In this document: positions 46,588 to 54,705 of the stretch, piece by piece
Layout of the letters: the number at the start of each line of letters is the position of its first letter
Numbering within the stretch: the first letter of the stretch is position 1
DNA from: Bradyrhizobium sp.
Lineage (GTDB): Bacteria > Pseudomonadota > Alphaproteobacteria > Rhizobiales > Xanthobacteraceae
Direction of reading: 5' to 3'
Assembly: GCF_027307225.1 (NCBI RefSeq)
Contig: NZ_DAHUXJ010000142.1
Span: forward strand, 1-64,000
Length of the DNA: 64,000 bases
Program-made: the position numbers and the translations under genes
The notes under the pieces: model-generated
The model's database searches: none
What the model was told of the DNA's origin: nothing
The model's input: the letters and a program-made list of their open reading frames with translations, nothing else

Positions 46588-47118
46588 TCACGCCCCCGGC
46601 AGCACAGAGGCATCCTGCTTGAACAGCCCGACCTTCAGCTCCTTGGCGCGATAGATAATCTCGCCATCCATGGAAAGCCAGCCGTCGGCAATCCCCAGCA
46701 CCAGCTTCGATCGCATCACGCGCTTGATGTCGATGTTGTACACAACCTTGCGGACGTTCGGCAGCACCTGGCCGGCGAACTTCAATTCGCCAAGACCGAG
46801 CGCGCGGCCGTGGCCCGCGCCGCCGATCCAGCCGAGATAGAAACCAACCATCTGCCACATCGCATCCAGACCCAGGCAACCCGGCATGACCGGATCGTTC
46901 TTGAAATGGCACCCGAAGAACCAAAGATCCGGCTTGACATCGAGTTCCGCGCGGATCAGGCCCTTGCCGTATTCGCCGCCGGTTTCACTGATTTCGGTGA
47001 TGCGGTCGAACATCAGCATCGGCGGCAAAGGTAATTGGGCATTGCCCGGGCCGAACAGCTCGCCGCGGGCGCAGGCCAGGAGATCTTCGTATTCGTAACC
47101 GCTGCGCCGATTAAGCAT
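46588..47118 (-). CDS. fabA: 3-hydroxydecanoyl-ACP dehydratase/isomerase
   Basis: A 176-aa hotdog-fold enzyme that dehydrates 3-hydroxydecanoyl-ACP and isomerises the double bond, the entry to unsaturated fatty acids. The catalytic residues are His71 (GCHFKNDPVMPG) and Asp85 (GCLGLDAMWQ), one position off E. coli numbering. The ATG at 47118 (MLNRRSGYEYEDLLACARGELFG) gives the family length; the frame upstream has no similarity. It is divergent from irr. Confidence 0.95.
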   Translation of the reverse strand: MLNRRSGYEYEDLLACARGELFGPGNAQLPLPPMLMFDRITEISETGGEYGKGLIRAELDVKPDLWFFGCHFKNDPVMPGCLGLDAMWQMVGFYLGWIGGAGHGRALGLGELKFAGQVLPNVRKVVYNIDIKRVMRSKLVLGIADGWLSMDGEIIYRAKELKVGLFKQDASVLPGA

Positions 47119-47415
47119 GTGCCAGCCTTTGCTAAGAGCCCCGATCAAGCCTTTGAGCGCAACGAATCCGCGAAAAAGCGGGAATCGGCGCCCATCATGC
47201 GGATTGGCCCTTAATCCCGCAGGCCGGGAACCCGCGGCAGCGGGCGTTTGCCGATGCCAATCCCACATGGTCGAAAACGGCCGGTCTCTATCACAGGGCA
47301 GGCAGCCGGCAAAGCGCGGGACCGAGGCTAATAGCCGCTTTTGCCCCGGTTCGAGTGAGGCTCGGACATGCCCCCGAAAGGGCTTAACCCTGGGATCGTT
47401 CTAGTTGCGAAAAAC
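47119..47415. other. fabA-irr intergenic region
   Basis: About 370 bases separate the divergent fabA and irr starts. Apart from the irr promoter at 47416 I see no gene, repeat or strong hairpin. The fabA promoter must be in this stretch but is not obvious. The GC-rich middle (47200-47300) contains only short inverted repeats. Confidence 0.4.
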
Positions 47416-47444
47416 TTGCATCTGTGGCCACCCCTCCTTATATT
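47416..47444 (+). promoter_or_regulatory. Candidate irr promoter
   Basis: TTGCAT (47416-47421) and TATATT (47439-47444) with 17-nt spacing, a good sigma-70 match. Transcription would begin near 47451, with about 35 nt of leader before the irr ATG. In B. japonicum irr transcription is itself modestly iron-controlled through Fur; no clear Fur box was identified here. Confidence 0.6.
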
Positions 47445-47486
47445 CCCTAGGCAATATCGTAGTTCTTTTCAGAGTCTGACGTGGAA

Positions 47487-47978
47487 ATGAGCGATAACGG
47501 TCCGATCTTGAATACTGAAGCGGCGGGTTCCGAGCCGAGGGCGTCGGGGCGCGAGCCTGCGCTGACCGGATGTCCGTGGCACGACGTCAACGAGATGTTG
47601 CAGGCCGCGGGCCTGCGGCCGACCCGTCAGCGCATGGCGCTGGGCTGGCTGTTGTTCGGCAAGGGAGCGCGCCACCTGACCGCCGAAATGCTTTACGAAG
47701 AGGCGACGCTGGCAAAGGTCCCGGTGTCGCTGGCGACTGTCTACAACACGCTCAATCAGCTGACGGATGCGGGCTTGCTGCGTCAGGTCAGTGTCGACGG
47801 CACCAAGACCTATTTCGACACCAACGTGTCGGCGCATCACCATTTCTATCTCGAGAACAACCACGAGCTGATCGACATTGAAGACCCGCATCTGGTTTTG
47901 CAGAAGATGCCCGAAGTCCCCGAGGGCTATGAGATCGCCCGGATCGACATGGTGGTTCGGCTGCGCAAGAAGCGCTGA
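47487..47978 (+). CDS. irr: Iron response regulator Irr
   Basis: A 163-aa Fur-family repressor/activator that controls heme synthesis and iron genes and is destroyed when heme binds. The N-terminal heme regulatory motif GCPWHD places the heme-ligand at Cys29, and the second heme site is the His117-His119 triplet (SAHHHFYLENN), the same numbers as known for Bradyrhizobium japonicum Irr. The helix-turn-helix is around RPTRQRMALGWLLFGKG and SLATVYNTLNQL. The ATG at 47487 was preferred to GTG two codons upstream because it restores this numbering. Confidence 0.96.
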   Translation: MSDNGPILNTEAAGSEPRASGREPALTGCPWHDVNEMLQAAGLRPTRQRMALGWLLFGKGARHLTAEMLYEEATLAKVPVSLATVYNTLNQLTDAGLLRQVSVDGTKTYFDTNVSAHHHFYLENNHELIDIEDPHLVLQKMPEVPEGYEIARIDMVVRLRKKR

Positions 47979-47980
47979 TC

Positions 47981-48100
47981 TCGTCGTCCCTGCGGAAAGC
48001 AGGGACCCATAACCACCAGCGTTGATTGTTGACCATGCGGCCCAAGTCGCTTCGCGGATGAGCCGCGGTGTATGGGTCCCCGCGGTTCGCGGGGACGACT
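47981..48100. repeat. Intergenic double-hairpin repeat
   Basis: Ends are GTCGTCCCTGC-ggaaa-GCAGGGAC on the left and GTCCCCGCG-gttc-GCGGGGACGAC on the right, with inner inverted ACCCATAACCAC and GTGTATGGGT. A palindrome of palindromes, the same plan as at 35300 and 49903. It lies between convergent irr and the SH3-domain protein gene. Confidence 0.75.
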
Positions 48101-48104
48101 TTGA

Positions 48105-48623
48105 TCAATCCACCTTCTCGTCGGCGTAGACGCCCCACAGCCGCTGCTGCTCGATCCAGCCGTCGAAGCCATTGCCAGCGATATGGCACCAGCCGGCGCC
48201 GCAATGCTTGACCTGCGCGACCACGCCGACCTGCAGGCGGGCGGTAACGGCGCTTTTCTCATCGGCATGATCATGGAGCGAGGCAAGGTCGTCCTTGTGC
48301 TTCATCGTGACGACCGCGGTGCGGCGGCCGGACAAAAGCGAGTGATAGACCCAGCCCTCGGCGCCCTCGGAATCGCGAACCCGGCGCCAGTTCTCAAACT
48401 CGGCCGTGATTTCGACCGGCAGGCCCGCGCGGGTGTAGACCCAGGACACGTCATTGTCCTTGGTGGGACCGGCGCGGACATTCACATGATCGGACTTGAG
48501 GCTGACGTAACGCGGGACCGGCAACCCGCTGGTCGCGGATTCCTTGGCCGAGGCGGCCAAGCTGACCGTCACGCAGAGCAGGCAGACCAAAAGCACTTGC
48601 GAACAAAAACGCCCCAACTCCAT
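48105..48623 (-). CDS. Exported SH3-domain protein
   Basis: A 172-aa product with a signal peptide (MELGRFCSQVLLVCLLCVTVSLAASA) and bacterial SH3-like domain(s): YVSLKSDHVNVRAGPTKDNDVSWVYTRAGLPVEI, then WRRVRDSEGAEGWVYHSLLSGRR, and a second half ARLQVGVVAQVKHCGAGWCHIAGNGFDGWIEQQRLWG. Such SH3b modules bind peptidoglycan or other envelope ligands. ATG at 48623 was selected because it starts the signal peptide; the frame upstream (to 48731) is basic and unconvincing. Confidence 0.85.
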   Translation of the reverse strand: MELGRFCSQVLLVCLLCVTVSLAASAKESATSGLPVPRYVSLKSDHVNVRAGPTKDNDVSWVYTRAGLPVEITAEFENWRRVRDSEGAEGWVYHSLLSGRRTAVVTMKHKDDLASLHDHADEKSAVTARLQVGVVAQVKHCGAGWCHIAGNGFDGWIEQQRLWGVYADEKVD

Positions 48624-48889
48624 CAACGCGTCTCCCGCCCGCCGACACCCTCCGGCTCGGATTCTTCGAGCCGCGACCCCAAACCCCGCTGCCGACCCGC
48701 TTTGCGCCCTGAGCTTAAATTCCGGCCCCATCTCGCGGGTTCTTGTTTTGCCCCGGTCTTCTGCTAGAGAGGACCGAACGGCACGAAACAGAGCCGCCGG
48801 GAGGCTAACGGAAACGCCCGGACTACGTGGCAGCGGCAGTGTCGAACACCCGGGTTAATGAGGTCTGAACAACCTCATGAGAGCAGGAC

Positions 48890-49891
48890 ATGTCGGTTAA
48901 GAAGAAGCCTCTCGTTGTCGTCACGCGGAAGCTGCCGGACTCGATCGAGACCCGGATGCGGGAACTGTTCGATGCGAGGCTCAACCTCGACGACACGCCA
49001 CTGACGCAGGAACAACTGATCGATGCGGTGCGAACCGCCGATATCCTGGTTCCGACCGTTACCGATGCGATCAGTGAGGAATTGCTGAAGCAGCCGGATT
49101 TACGGCTGAGGATGATCGCCAATTTCGGCAATGGCGTCGACAATATCGATGTCACGGCGGCCCATGCGCGCGGCATCACGGTAACCAACACGCCAAAAGT
49201 TTTGACCGAAGATACCGCCGATATGACCATGGCGCTGATCCTGGCGGTGCCGCGCCGGCTGATCGAGGGCGCTTCCGTGCTCACCGACGGAAAGAACTGG
49301 GCGGGCTGGTCGCCGACCTGGATGCTCGGCCATCGCCTCGGCGGCAAACGGCTCGGCATCGTCGGCATGGGCCGGATCGGACAGGCCGTCGCGCGCCGCG
49401 CGCACGCCTTCGGCCTGCAAATCCACTATCATAACCGCCGGCCCGTGGCCCCCCGCATCGCCGAGGAACTCGGCGCGACCTATTGGGAAAGCCTCGATCA
49501 GATGCTGGCGCGGATGGACATCATCTCGGTGAACTGCCCGCATACACCGGCGACCTTTCACTTGCTGTCAGCCCGGCGGCTGAAGCTGATCCGAAAAGAC
49601 GCCTATATCGTCAACACCGCGCGCGGCGAGGTGATCGACGAGGAGACGCTGACCAAGCTGATCGAGGGGGGCGAGATCGCCGGCGCTGGCCTTGACGTGT
49701 TCGAGCACGAGCCGGCCGTGAGCCCGAAACTGGTGCGGCTGGCCAAGGCCGGCAAGGTGACGCTGCTGCCGCACATGGGCTCGGCCACCATCGAAGGCCG
49801 CGTCGAGATGGGCGAGAAGGTGATCATCAATATCAGAACCTTCCTTGACAATCACAAGCCGCCGGATCGCGTGCTGCCCAGCATGCTGTGA
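48890..49891 (+). CDS. D-2-hydroxyacid dehydrogenase (glyoxylate/hydroxypyruvate reductase type)
   Basis: A 333-aa NAD(P)-dependent dehydrogenase. The Rossmann motif is GIVGMGRIGQAVARRAHAFG, followed by YHNRRP, where Arg at the second position favours NADP. The catalytic Arg, Glu and His are in NTARGEVID, AGLDVFEHEPAV and LPHMGSAT. MSVKKKPLVVVTRKLPDSIE matches glyoxylate reductase/D-glycerate dehydrogenase (GyaR) of rhizobia. The natural substrate is uncertain. A long repeat follows the gene. Confidence 0.88.
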   Translation: MSVKKKPLVVVTRKLPDSIETRMRELFDARLNLDDTPLTQEQLIDAVRTADILVPTVTDAISEELLKQPDLRLRMIANFGNGVDNIDVTAAHARGITVTNTPKVLTEDTADMTMALILAVPRRLIEGASVLTDGKNWAGWSPTWMLGHRLGGKRLGIVGMGRIGQAVARRAHAFGLQIHYHNRRPVAPRIAEELGATYWESLDQMLARMDIISVNCPHTPATFHLLSARRLKLIRKDAYIVNTARGEVIDEETLTKLIEGGEIAGAGLDVFEHEPAVSPKLVRLAKAGKVTLLPHMGSATIEGRVEMGEKVIINIRTFLDNHKPPDRVLPSML

Positions 49892-49902
49892 AGAACATAT
49901 CC

Positions 49903-50078
49903 GTCGTCGTCCCGGCCAAGCGAGCCCTTGGCAACGCGAAGCGTTGTCCAATGCGAGCGCCGATCCGGGATCCATACCGCGAAACCCATCCGTGACACGC
50001 GATAGCAGACAATCTTCTCGGTAACGAAATCCTGTGGTTATAGGTCCCGGATCGGCGATCGCTTGTCCGGGACGACAG
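49903..50078. repeat. Long intergenic inverted repeat (GTCGTCCCGG type)
   Basis: The left end has GTCGTCCCGGCCAAGCGAGC and GCGCCGATCCGGGATCCATA; the right end has the complement: ATAGGTCCCGGATCGGC, GATCGCTTGTCCGGGACGAC. Another hairpin, GGCAACGCGAAGCGTTGTC, is inside. It is the longest member (176 bp) of the family at 35300, 39750 and 47981. Confidence 0.7.
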
Positions 50079-50114
50079 CGGAGGCCCGCAACTCCCGCTT
50101 CCGCCACTCGCCGA

Positions 50115-50222
50115 ACCTCCCCTTAGAAAGGGGAGGTCGCTTTGCTCACGGAACAAAGCGGGAGGGGATCATTTGACCCCTCCCAACCCTCCACTTTGCA
50201 GGGCCGCAGGCCGGGAGAGGTG
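50115..50222. repeat. Second intergenic hairpin repeat (CCTCCCC type)
   Basis: ACCTCCCC-ttagaaa-GGGGAGGT (50115-50136) is followed by GAACAAAGCGGGAGGGG and a matching CCCCTCCCAACCCTCC stretch, ending CCGGGAGAGGTG. A related short hairpin, TCTCCC-tta-GGGAGA followed by GGTGAGCC, occurs at 43967-43981. It lies just downstream of the small exported protein gene (minus strand). Confidence 0.6.
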
Positions 50223-50233
50223 AACGAGCATCA

Positions 50234-50752
50234 TCACCGCTGCTTGAACATGGGATCGCCGAAATCGTTGATCTGTGTGCCGTCGGGCCACCGCTTCTGG
50301 GGCGGATCGGCTGACGAGCAAACGCGCTCGCGCATAGTCTCGGTTTTCTTATGAACCCTGTTCAACTGATCTGCAATATTCGACGGGATTCCGCACTTGG
50401 CTGATTCAGCTTGCACAAAGTCGAGCATCTTCATCTCGGCCGCCATAAATTCATCAAGCAGCTTGCAGGCTTGGCGAGCCGACGCATGCCGTGCGCTTGC
50501 CGCCCTGATGAGTGCGCCGCGTCTCACGGCTTCATCGTGCAGGGTACCGTAATCGTTTGCGCAATTTCCTTGGGAGGGGCTCGGAGACGGCATGCCACCA
50601 AACCCGCCACTGTCTCCGCCGGCTGGCGGGTTCGGGATGCTGGTCGGCGGGTTGGCTCCAGGCAGCGGCGCGGGAAACGCGTTCTGTGCCGAAGCCATTC
50701 CGGGCGGCGCGAAGACGACCAGCAAGAGCAGCAGGATCGAGCGGCGGGCCAT
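50234..50752 (-). CDS. Exported protein of unknown function
   Basis: A 172-aa product with a signal peptide (MARRSILLLLLVVFAPPGMASAQ) and a Pro/Gly-rich segment to about residue 60. A helical domain of about 90 residues follows with four cysteines (NCANDYGTLHDEA, QACKLLDEF, SAKCGIPSN, RERVCSSAD). These are arranged as two helix-linked pairs, probably disulfides in the periplasm. The C-terminal KRWPDGTQINDFGDPMF is short. I do not recognise a named family. ATG at 50752 preferred to one four codons upstream. Confidence 0.65.
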   Translation of the reverse strand: MARRSILLLLLVVFAPPGMASAQNAFPAPLPGANPPTSIPNPPAGGDSGGFGGMPSPSPSQGNCANDYGTLHDEAVRRGALIRAASARHASARQACKLLDEFMAAEMKMLDFVQAESAKCGIPSNIADQLNRVHKKTETMRERVCSSADPPQKRWPDGTQINDFGDPMFKQR

Positions 50753-50888
50753 CGGATCTCTCATCTCCAGCAGCGCACTCAGAAGTATAGCCGGAATGCC
50801 GCTGCACGCTCAACAGGGGAGCGCCGCCCGGAGGCAGAAATGGGCGCGCTTCTCGCCCGGCTATGCAGCGGCAGGGAGTGGCTTTCCA

Positions 50889-51689
50889 TCACCGATGCGC
50901 GCTCAGATCGGTGATGACCAGCGCATCGCCATTGAGCGGATTGAGCGGATCACGCCCGTAGCGCAGGGTCTCGAACCGCATCGACCGCGCATCCACCATC
51001 AGCAGCCGTCCGACCAGGCCGTCGCCAAAACCGACGATTTCGCGGATCGCCTCCAGCGCCATCATCGAGCCGAGCATGCCGGCGAGTGCGCCCATCACGC
51101 CGGCCTCCGCACAGGTCGGCACTGTGCCCGGCGGCGGCGGCTCCGGAAACAGGCAGCGGTAGGTCGGATTGAATTCTCCGTCGGCGTTTTTCTCATGCGC
51201 GCGAATCGTCGTCAGCGAGCCATCGAACATGCCCAGCGCCGCCGTGATCAATGGCTTGCCCGCCAGGAAGCACGCATCGGAAACGAGATAGCGAGTGTCG
51301 AAATTGTCGGACCCATCCAGCACCAGATCGTAACTGCCGATCAATTCGAGCGCGTTGCCTGCGTTCAACCGCGTGGCGTGCGCGGCAAATTTGACATGGG
51401 GATTGAGGCCGGCAATGCGTACGGCCGCACTGTCGACCTTCGGCCGGCCGACGTCGAAGGTGTCGTGAATGATCTGGCGCTGCAGGTTGGAGAGCGACAC
51501 GACGTCGTCGTCCACCACGCCCAGGGTACCGACGCCGGCCGCCGCGAGATACATCAGCGCCGGCGCACCGAGACCGCCGGCGCCAATCACCAGCACGGAC
51601 GCTTCCTTCAGGGCCGCCTGGCCCGGTCCGCCGACTTCGCGCAGCACGATGTGGCGGGCATAGCGTTCGAGTTCTTCAGAACTCAGCAT
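50889..51689 (-). CDS. moeB: MoeB/ThiF-type sulfur-carrier adenylyltransferase
   Basis: A 266-aa E1-like enzyme that adenylates the C-terminus of a ubiquitin-like sulfur carrier (MoaD or ThiS). The nucleotide site is VIGAGGLGAPALMYLAAAGVG (residues 35-55), with DDDVVSLSNLQRQIIH and DGSDNFDTRYLVSDAC. The zinc site of E. coli MoeB is not conserved: the first CxxC is reduced to TYRC179 and the C-terminal pair is absent, while Cys193 (PTCAEAGV) remains. Molybdopterin versus thiamine role cannot be decided; MoeB fits best. Confidence 0.85.
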   Translation of the reverse strand: MLSSEELERYARHIVLREVGGPGQAALKEASVLVIGAGGLGAPALMYLAAAGVGTLGVVDDDVVSLSNLQRQIIHDTFDVGRPKVDSAAVRIAGLNPHVKFAAHATRLNAGNALELIGSYDLVLDGSDNFDTRYLVSDACFLAGKPLITAALGMFDGSLTTIRAHEKNADGEFNPTYRCLFPEPPPPGTVPTCAEAGVMGALAGMLGSMMALEAIREIVGFGDGLVGRLLMVDARSMRFETLRYGRDPLNPLNGDALVITDLSAHR

Positions 51690-51784
51690 GTCGCAAACTT
51701 ACCTTTGCTTCGGCCACGACGTCTCATGAACCACCGGGCCGTTGGTGCCGACCCAACAGATGTGCTTAAAAGAGGCTTACATCA

Positions 51785-52096
51785 ATGGACCTGAGTAGTG
51801 TTGTCATGAGATCGATGCTGATCGCAACATTGATATTCATGGCTGCGACGGCCTCTGCGCAAGCCCAGACGACGCCCCCCTCTCCTTCCAAGCTCAAACA
51901 AGCTGCAACGACGGCGACCCGCCATGCCCTGCAATCCCCTGCGGAAACCGCGGGTGCGATGGGCCAAAGCGAGCGGCTCGCGATCCAGTCCGACCTCGCC
52001 TGGGTCGGGCGATATAACGGCGCGATCTCCGGTGACGTTAGCGAGCGGATGGTGGAATCGATCAAGCTGATGCCGCAGCCGCCGTTGTTCGCGTGA
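51785..52096 (+). pseudogene. Short exported protein, probable C-terminally truncated peptidoglycan-binding relative
   Basis: A 103-aa frame with a signal peptide (MRSMLIATLIFMAATASAQA) and the segment SERLAIQSDLAWVGRYNGAISGDVSERMVESIKL. That segment looks like the start of a putative peptidoglycan-binding repeat (YNG...GDVSxRMVxAI + xFQ) of longer bradyrhizobial exported proteins. After ESIKL the expected helix is replaced by MPQPPLFA and a stop, suggesting a frameshift or deletion; the next gene begins only 24 bases later. Alternatively it is an intact short protein. The call of pseudogene is an inference from memory of the family. Confidence 0.5.
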
Positions 52097-52119
52097 CCTG
52101 CGTAAGAAAGTAACCGTCG

Positions 52120-53604
52120 TTAATTCGGAAATTTCGGCTCGCCATACGGATAAAACCGCTTCAAATCGACATTCTCGTAAGGCAGCGCATCGAGATGCAC
52201 CGTGCCGAGGAACGGCTCGGTCGGCTCGACCAGCAGGATCGTTTTCGCAAAGCCGTTGTCATGGAAGCCGCGCCGGAAATGAACGCGCGACTTGATCGCA
52301 AACACCTCGAACGCGTCGATGTCGAGCCCGAGCTGCTTGAGTTCGGACAGCTCCATCACCTGCACCAGATAGGTCGAGAGCACGAGCACATTGCCGCGGC
52401 CGAACGAGATCGTGACCCAGAACTGACCCTGACCCTCGCCTGCCATGAGGATCGTGCCCTTGACGCGGAGCGGCGCGCCCGCGGATTCATCGACACGTCC
52501 GCCGATCTCCATAGCGAACGCATCGCCCGCCTTGGCGCCTTGCGCCTTCAGCTTCGCAGTCGCGTCCCGATCGGCAATGGTCGCGATCAGCGTGTTGGAG
52601 AGATCCTGCGCGACGACCTCCTTCAGCAAAAAGGTCGCCGAGCCCGAGCGGTCGCTGTAATCAGCCAGCACGACCGGCGTGGCTCCTGCGGCCGCAGCCT
52701 GCTTGGCGAGCCGGACGCCATCGGGAATGCGATGCACCTTCGCTGAATTCAGGAGCGCCTTACGCTCCCGCCACGCCGTGTCCGCCATGTCGCGCGCGAT
52801 CTTTTCCGCCAGCTCCGCCTTGCCGTTGGTCATCACCTGAATGGTCATGCCGACGTCGACCACGTCGGCGAAGGGAAAGCCGAAGAACACATTCACATAG
52901 ACATCGACCTCGCGCGCCTCCCAGGTGAGCGCCCGCTGGATCAGGTCCATCCAGGGCGAGGCGCCGGTCCATTGCAACACGGTCGGCGAAATGATCGGCA
53001 CCTTGCGCGTGACATGGGCCGGACGATAGTCGCCGCGGATCGCCCGCACCAGCATGCGCGCGGCGCGCTCGCCTTGCAGATAGCCGTCATAATGCGGAAA
53101 ATATTTCACGCAAAATGCCATGTCGGCCGATTTCAGAAACGCCTCATCCTCGTTGCCGTGCAGATCGAAAGTCCCGGCAATGAACGCCTTCGGCCCAACC
53201 ACCTCGCGCACGCGCCGCGCCAGTTCGGCTTCCGGGCGCGCCACGCCGCGCACCGCCATCGCGCCATGCAGGCAGAGGTAAACGCCGTCGAACGGGCCTT
53301 CGGCCGCAAGGCCTTCGATCATCCGGCCGACGAAGGTCTCGTAAGCCTGCTCCGTCACCCAGCCCGACCCCATGTAGGTCTTTGGCCAAAGCGGCGATTC
53401 AATGCCGACGAGTTCGACGGCCTCGAACTCGCGCGCCACCTTCACGAAGCCGCCCATGAAATAGGCCGGATCGAAATTGAGCAGCGCCTCGCCTTTCGCG
53501 GGCGACCCCGGATAGATGAAGTCTTCAAGCGTCGTGTCGTTCTTGAGAAACGTCACGGTCTCATGGGAGAAGTGCAGCACCGCGATACGAATCGGTTGAA
53601 CCAT
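52120..53604 (-). CDS. M81 family metallopeptidase (MlrC-like)
   Basis: A 494-aa protein of the MlrC family, metallopeptidases known from microcystin-degrading Sphingomonas but widespread in soil bacteria where they likely process other small peptides. Conserved blocks: RIAVLHFSHETVTF, DGVYLCLHGAMAVRG, GTFDLHGNEDE and KYFPHYDGYLQGERAA, and later ADYSDRSGSATF. His and Asp residues in LHGAM and DLHGN are probable zinc ligands. ATG at 53604 (MVQPIRIAVLHF) chosen over the longer frame. The natural substrate is unknown. Confidence 0.88.
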   Translation of the reverse strand: MVQPIRIAVLHFSHETVTFLKNDTTLEDFIYPGSPAKGEALLNFDPAYFMGGFVKVAREFEAVELVGIESPLWPKTYMGSGWVTEQAYETFVGRMIEGLAAEGPFDGVYLCLHGAMAVRGVARPEAELARRVREVVGPKAFIAGTFDLHGNEDEAFLKSADMAFCVKYFPHYDGYLQGERAARMLVRAIRGDYRPAHVTRKVPIISPTVLQWTGASPWMDLIQRALTWEAREVDVYVNVFFGFPFADVVDVGMTIQVMTNGKAELAEKIARDMADTAWRERKALLNSAKVHRIPDGVRLAKQAAAAGATPVVLADYSDRSGSATFLLKEVVAQDLSNTLIATIADRDATAKLKAQGAKAGDAFAMEIGGRVDESAGAPLRVKGTILMAGEGQGQFWVTISFGRGNVLVLSTYLVQVMELSELKQLGLDIDAFEVFAIKSRVHFRRGFHDNGFAKTILLVEPTEPFLGTVHLDALPYENVDLKRFYPYGEPKFPN

Positions 53605-53782
53605 GGATGACCCCGGAAAGCGCATACGCGCACAATGGCTCGCCGCCAATTCCTATCAGCGCGCCGCCAACCGCGGAACTCACGCTGCGCCATCGCAGCA
53701 TTCGTTAATGCTTGTTAACACTTCGGTATTGGCCCGGATGCCGCTGACCTCACAAGTGTGTCATATTGCGACATCGTGACCG

Positions 53783-53794
53783 ATCGTTAACGAT
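53783..53794. promoter_or_regulatory. Palindrome upstream of the ParA-like gene
   Basis: ATCGTTAACGAT is a perfect 12-bp palindrome 88 nt before the ParA ATG. About 70 nt further upstream, GTTAA-N6-TTAAC (53704-53719 region) is a second inverted pair of TTAA motifs. TTAA repeats resemble CtrA sites, but the spacing is 6 and not 7 nt, so the identity is uncertain. Confidence 0.3.
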
Positions 53795-53882
53795 TTGGAC
53801 CGCATCTTTCAATCGGTCCACAGCGTCGCGATCAATGTTCAGCGTATCCGCGGGCTCCGTCACCCACTGGGATCGTTGAGGA

Positions 53883-54662
53883 ATGCACACGATTGTTTTG
53901 GCGACCCAAAAAGGCGGCAGCGGCAAAAGCACGCTGGCGATCGGGCTCGCGCTCGCGGCCAAGAACGCCGGCCACAACGTGCGGCTGATCGAGACCGACC
54001 CGCAAGGCACTTTGTCGAACTGGCAGAGCCGGCGCGGCACGGCCGAGCCGATGGTCGAGGCCATCTACAATGTCGGCCGCATCGAAACCCGCCTAGAACA
54101 GCTCGACTGCGGCGGAGTTACGCTCACCATTATCGACACCGCAAGCGGCGTCAGCGCCATCACCGCATCGGCGATCCGTTGCGCCGACCTCTGCCTCATC
54201 CCGTCCCGCCCCACGATCACCGACATCGAGTCCAGCGCCGCGACGCTCAAGGCTGTCCGCGCCTGGCGCAAGCCGTTCGCTTTCGTGCTCAATCAGACGC
54301 CGGTGCGCGGCCGCCGCATGGACAACGCGACACAGACCCTTGGCGGCGATGATGCCCGTGCGATGAGCGAGATGATCGCGCGGCCCTTCATCTCGATGCG
54401 CAACGATCATCAGGATGCCCTCGCATCCGGCCTTGCGGTCAGCGAATATGCACCGGGCGGCAAATCAGCGGAGGAGATCGCTCAGCTCTGGCGATGGACC
54501 GAAGCCCGCCTCAACGGCGGTGCATTCGAACTGGACGCGCGTTCGGAGGCAAGTTCTCCGGCTCGGCCTGAAGCTGGTACGAGTCAAGCGGCGCAGCCCG
54601 CGCCCGCGCAGCCACCTCCGGGCCGCCTCGACGGCCTCGCCCCGTGGGACGCCTGCCTTTGA
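53883..54662 (+). CDS. Orphan ParA-family ATPase
   Basis: A 259-aa P-loop ATPase with the deviant Walker A motif TQKGGSGKSTLAIGLALAA (residues 8-17 cover KGGSGKST), the Walker A' DTASGV, and ETDPQGTLSNW. Ile/Asp pattern is that of ParA/MinD proteins which move cargo on nucleoid DNA or membrane. There is no adjacent parB, so it is not a standard partition pair; related orphan ParAs position protein complexes. A low-complexity Ala/Pro tail follows residue 210. It is convergent with mutM. Confidence 0.85.
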   Translation: MHTIVLATQKGGSGKSTLAIGLALAAKNAGHNVRLIETDPQGTLSNWQSRRGTAEPMVEAIYNVGRIETRLEQLDCGGVTLTIIDTASGVSAITASAIRCADLCLIPSRPTITDIESSAATLKAVRAWRKPFAFVLNQTPVRGRRMDNATQTLGGDDARAMSEMIARPFISMRNDHQDALASGLAVSEYAPGGKSAEEIAQLWRWTEARLNGGAFELDARSEASSPARPEAGTSQAAQPAPAQPPPGRLDGLAPWDACL

Positions 54663-54705
54663 CGTCGAGCGGATCAACAATGGAAAGCGGTCCTGAAGAG
54701 CGGCG

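Noticed and set aside
53704..53719. CtrA binding site upstream of the ParA-like gene
   Set aside because: TTAA repeats are present, but the spacer is 6 nt, not the 7 nt of the consensus, so I did not call it.
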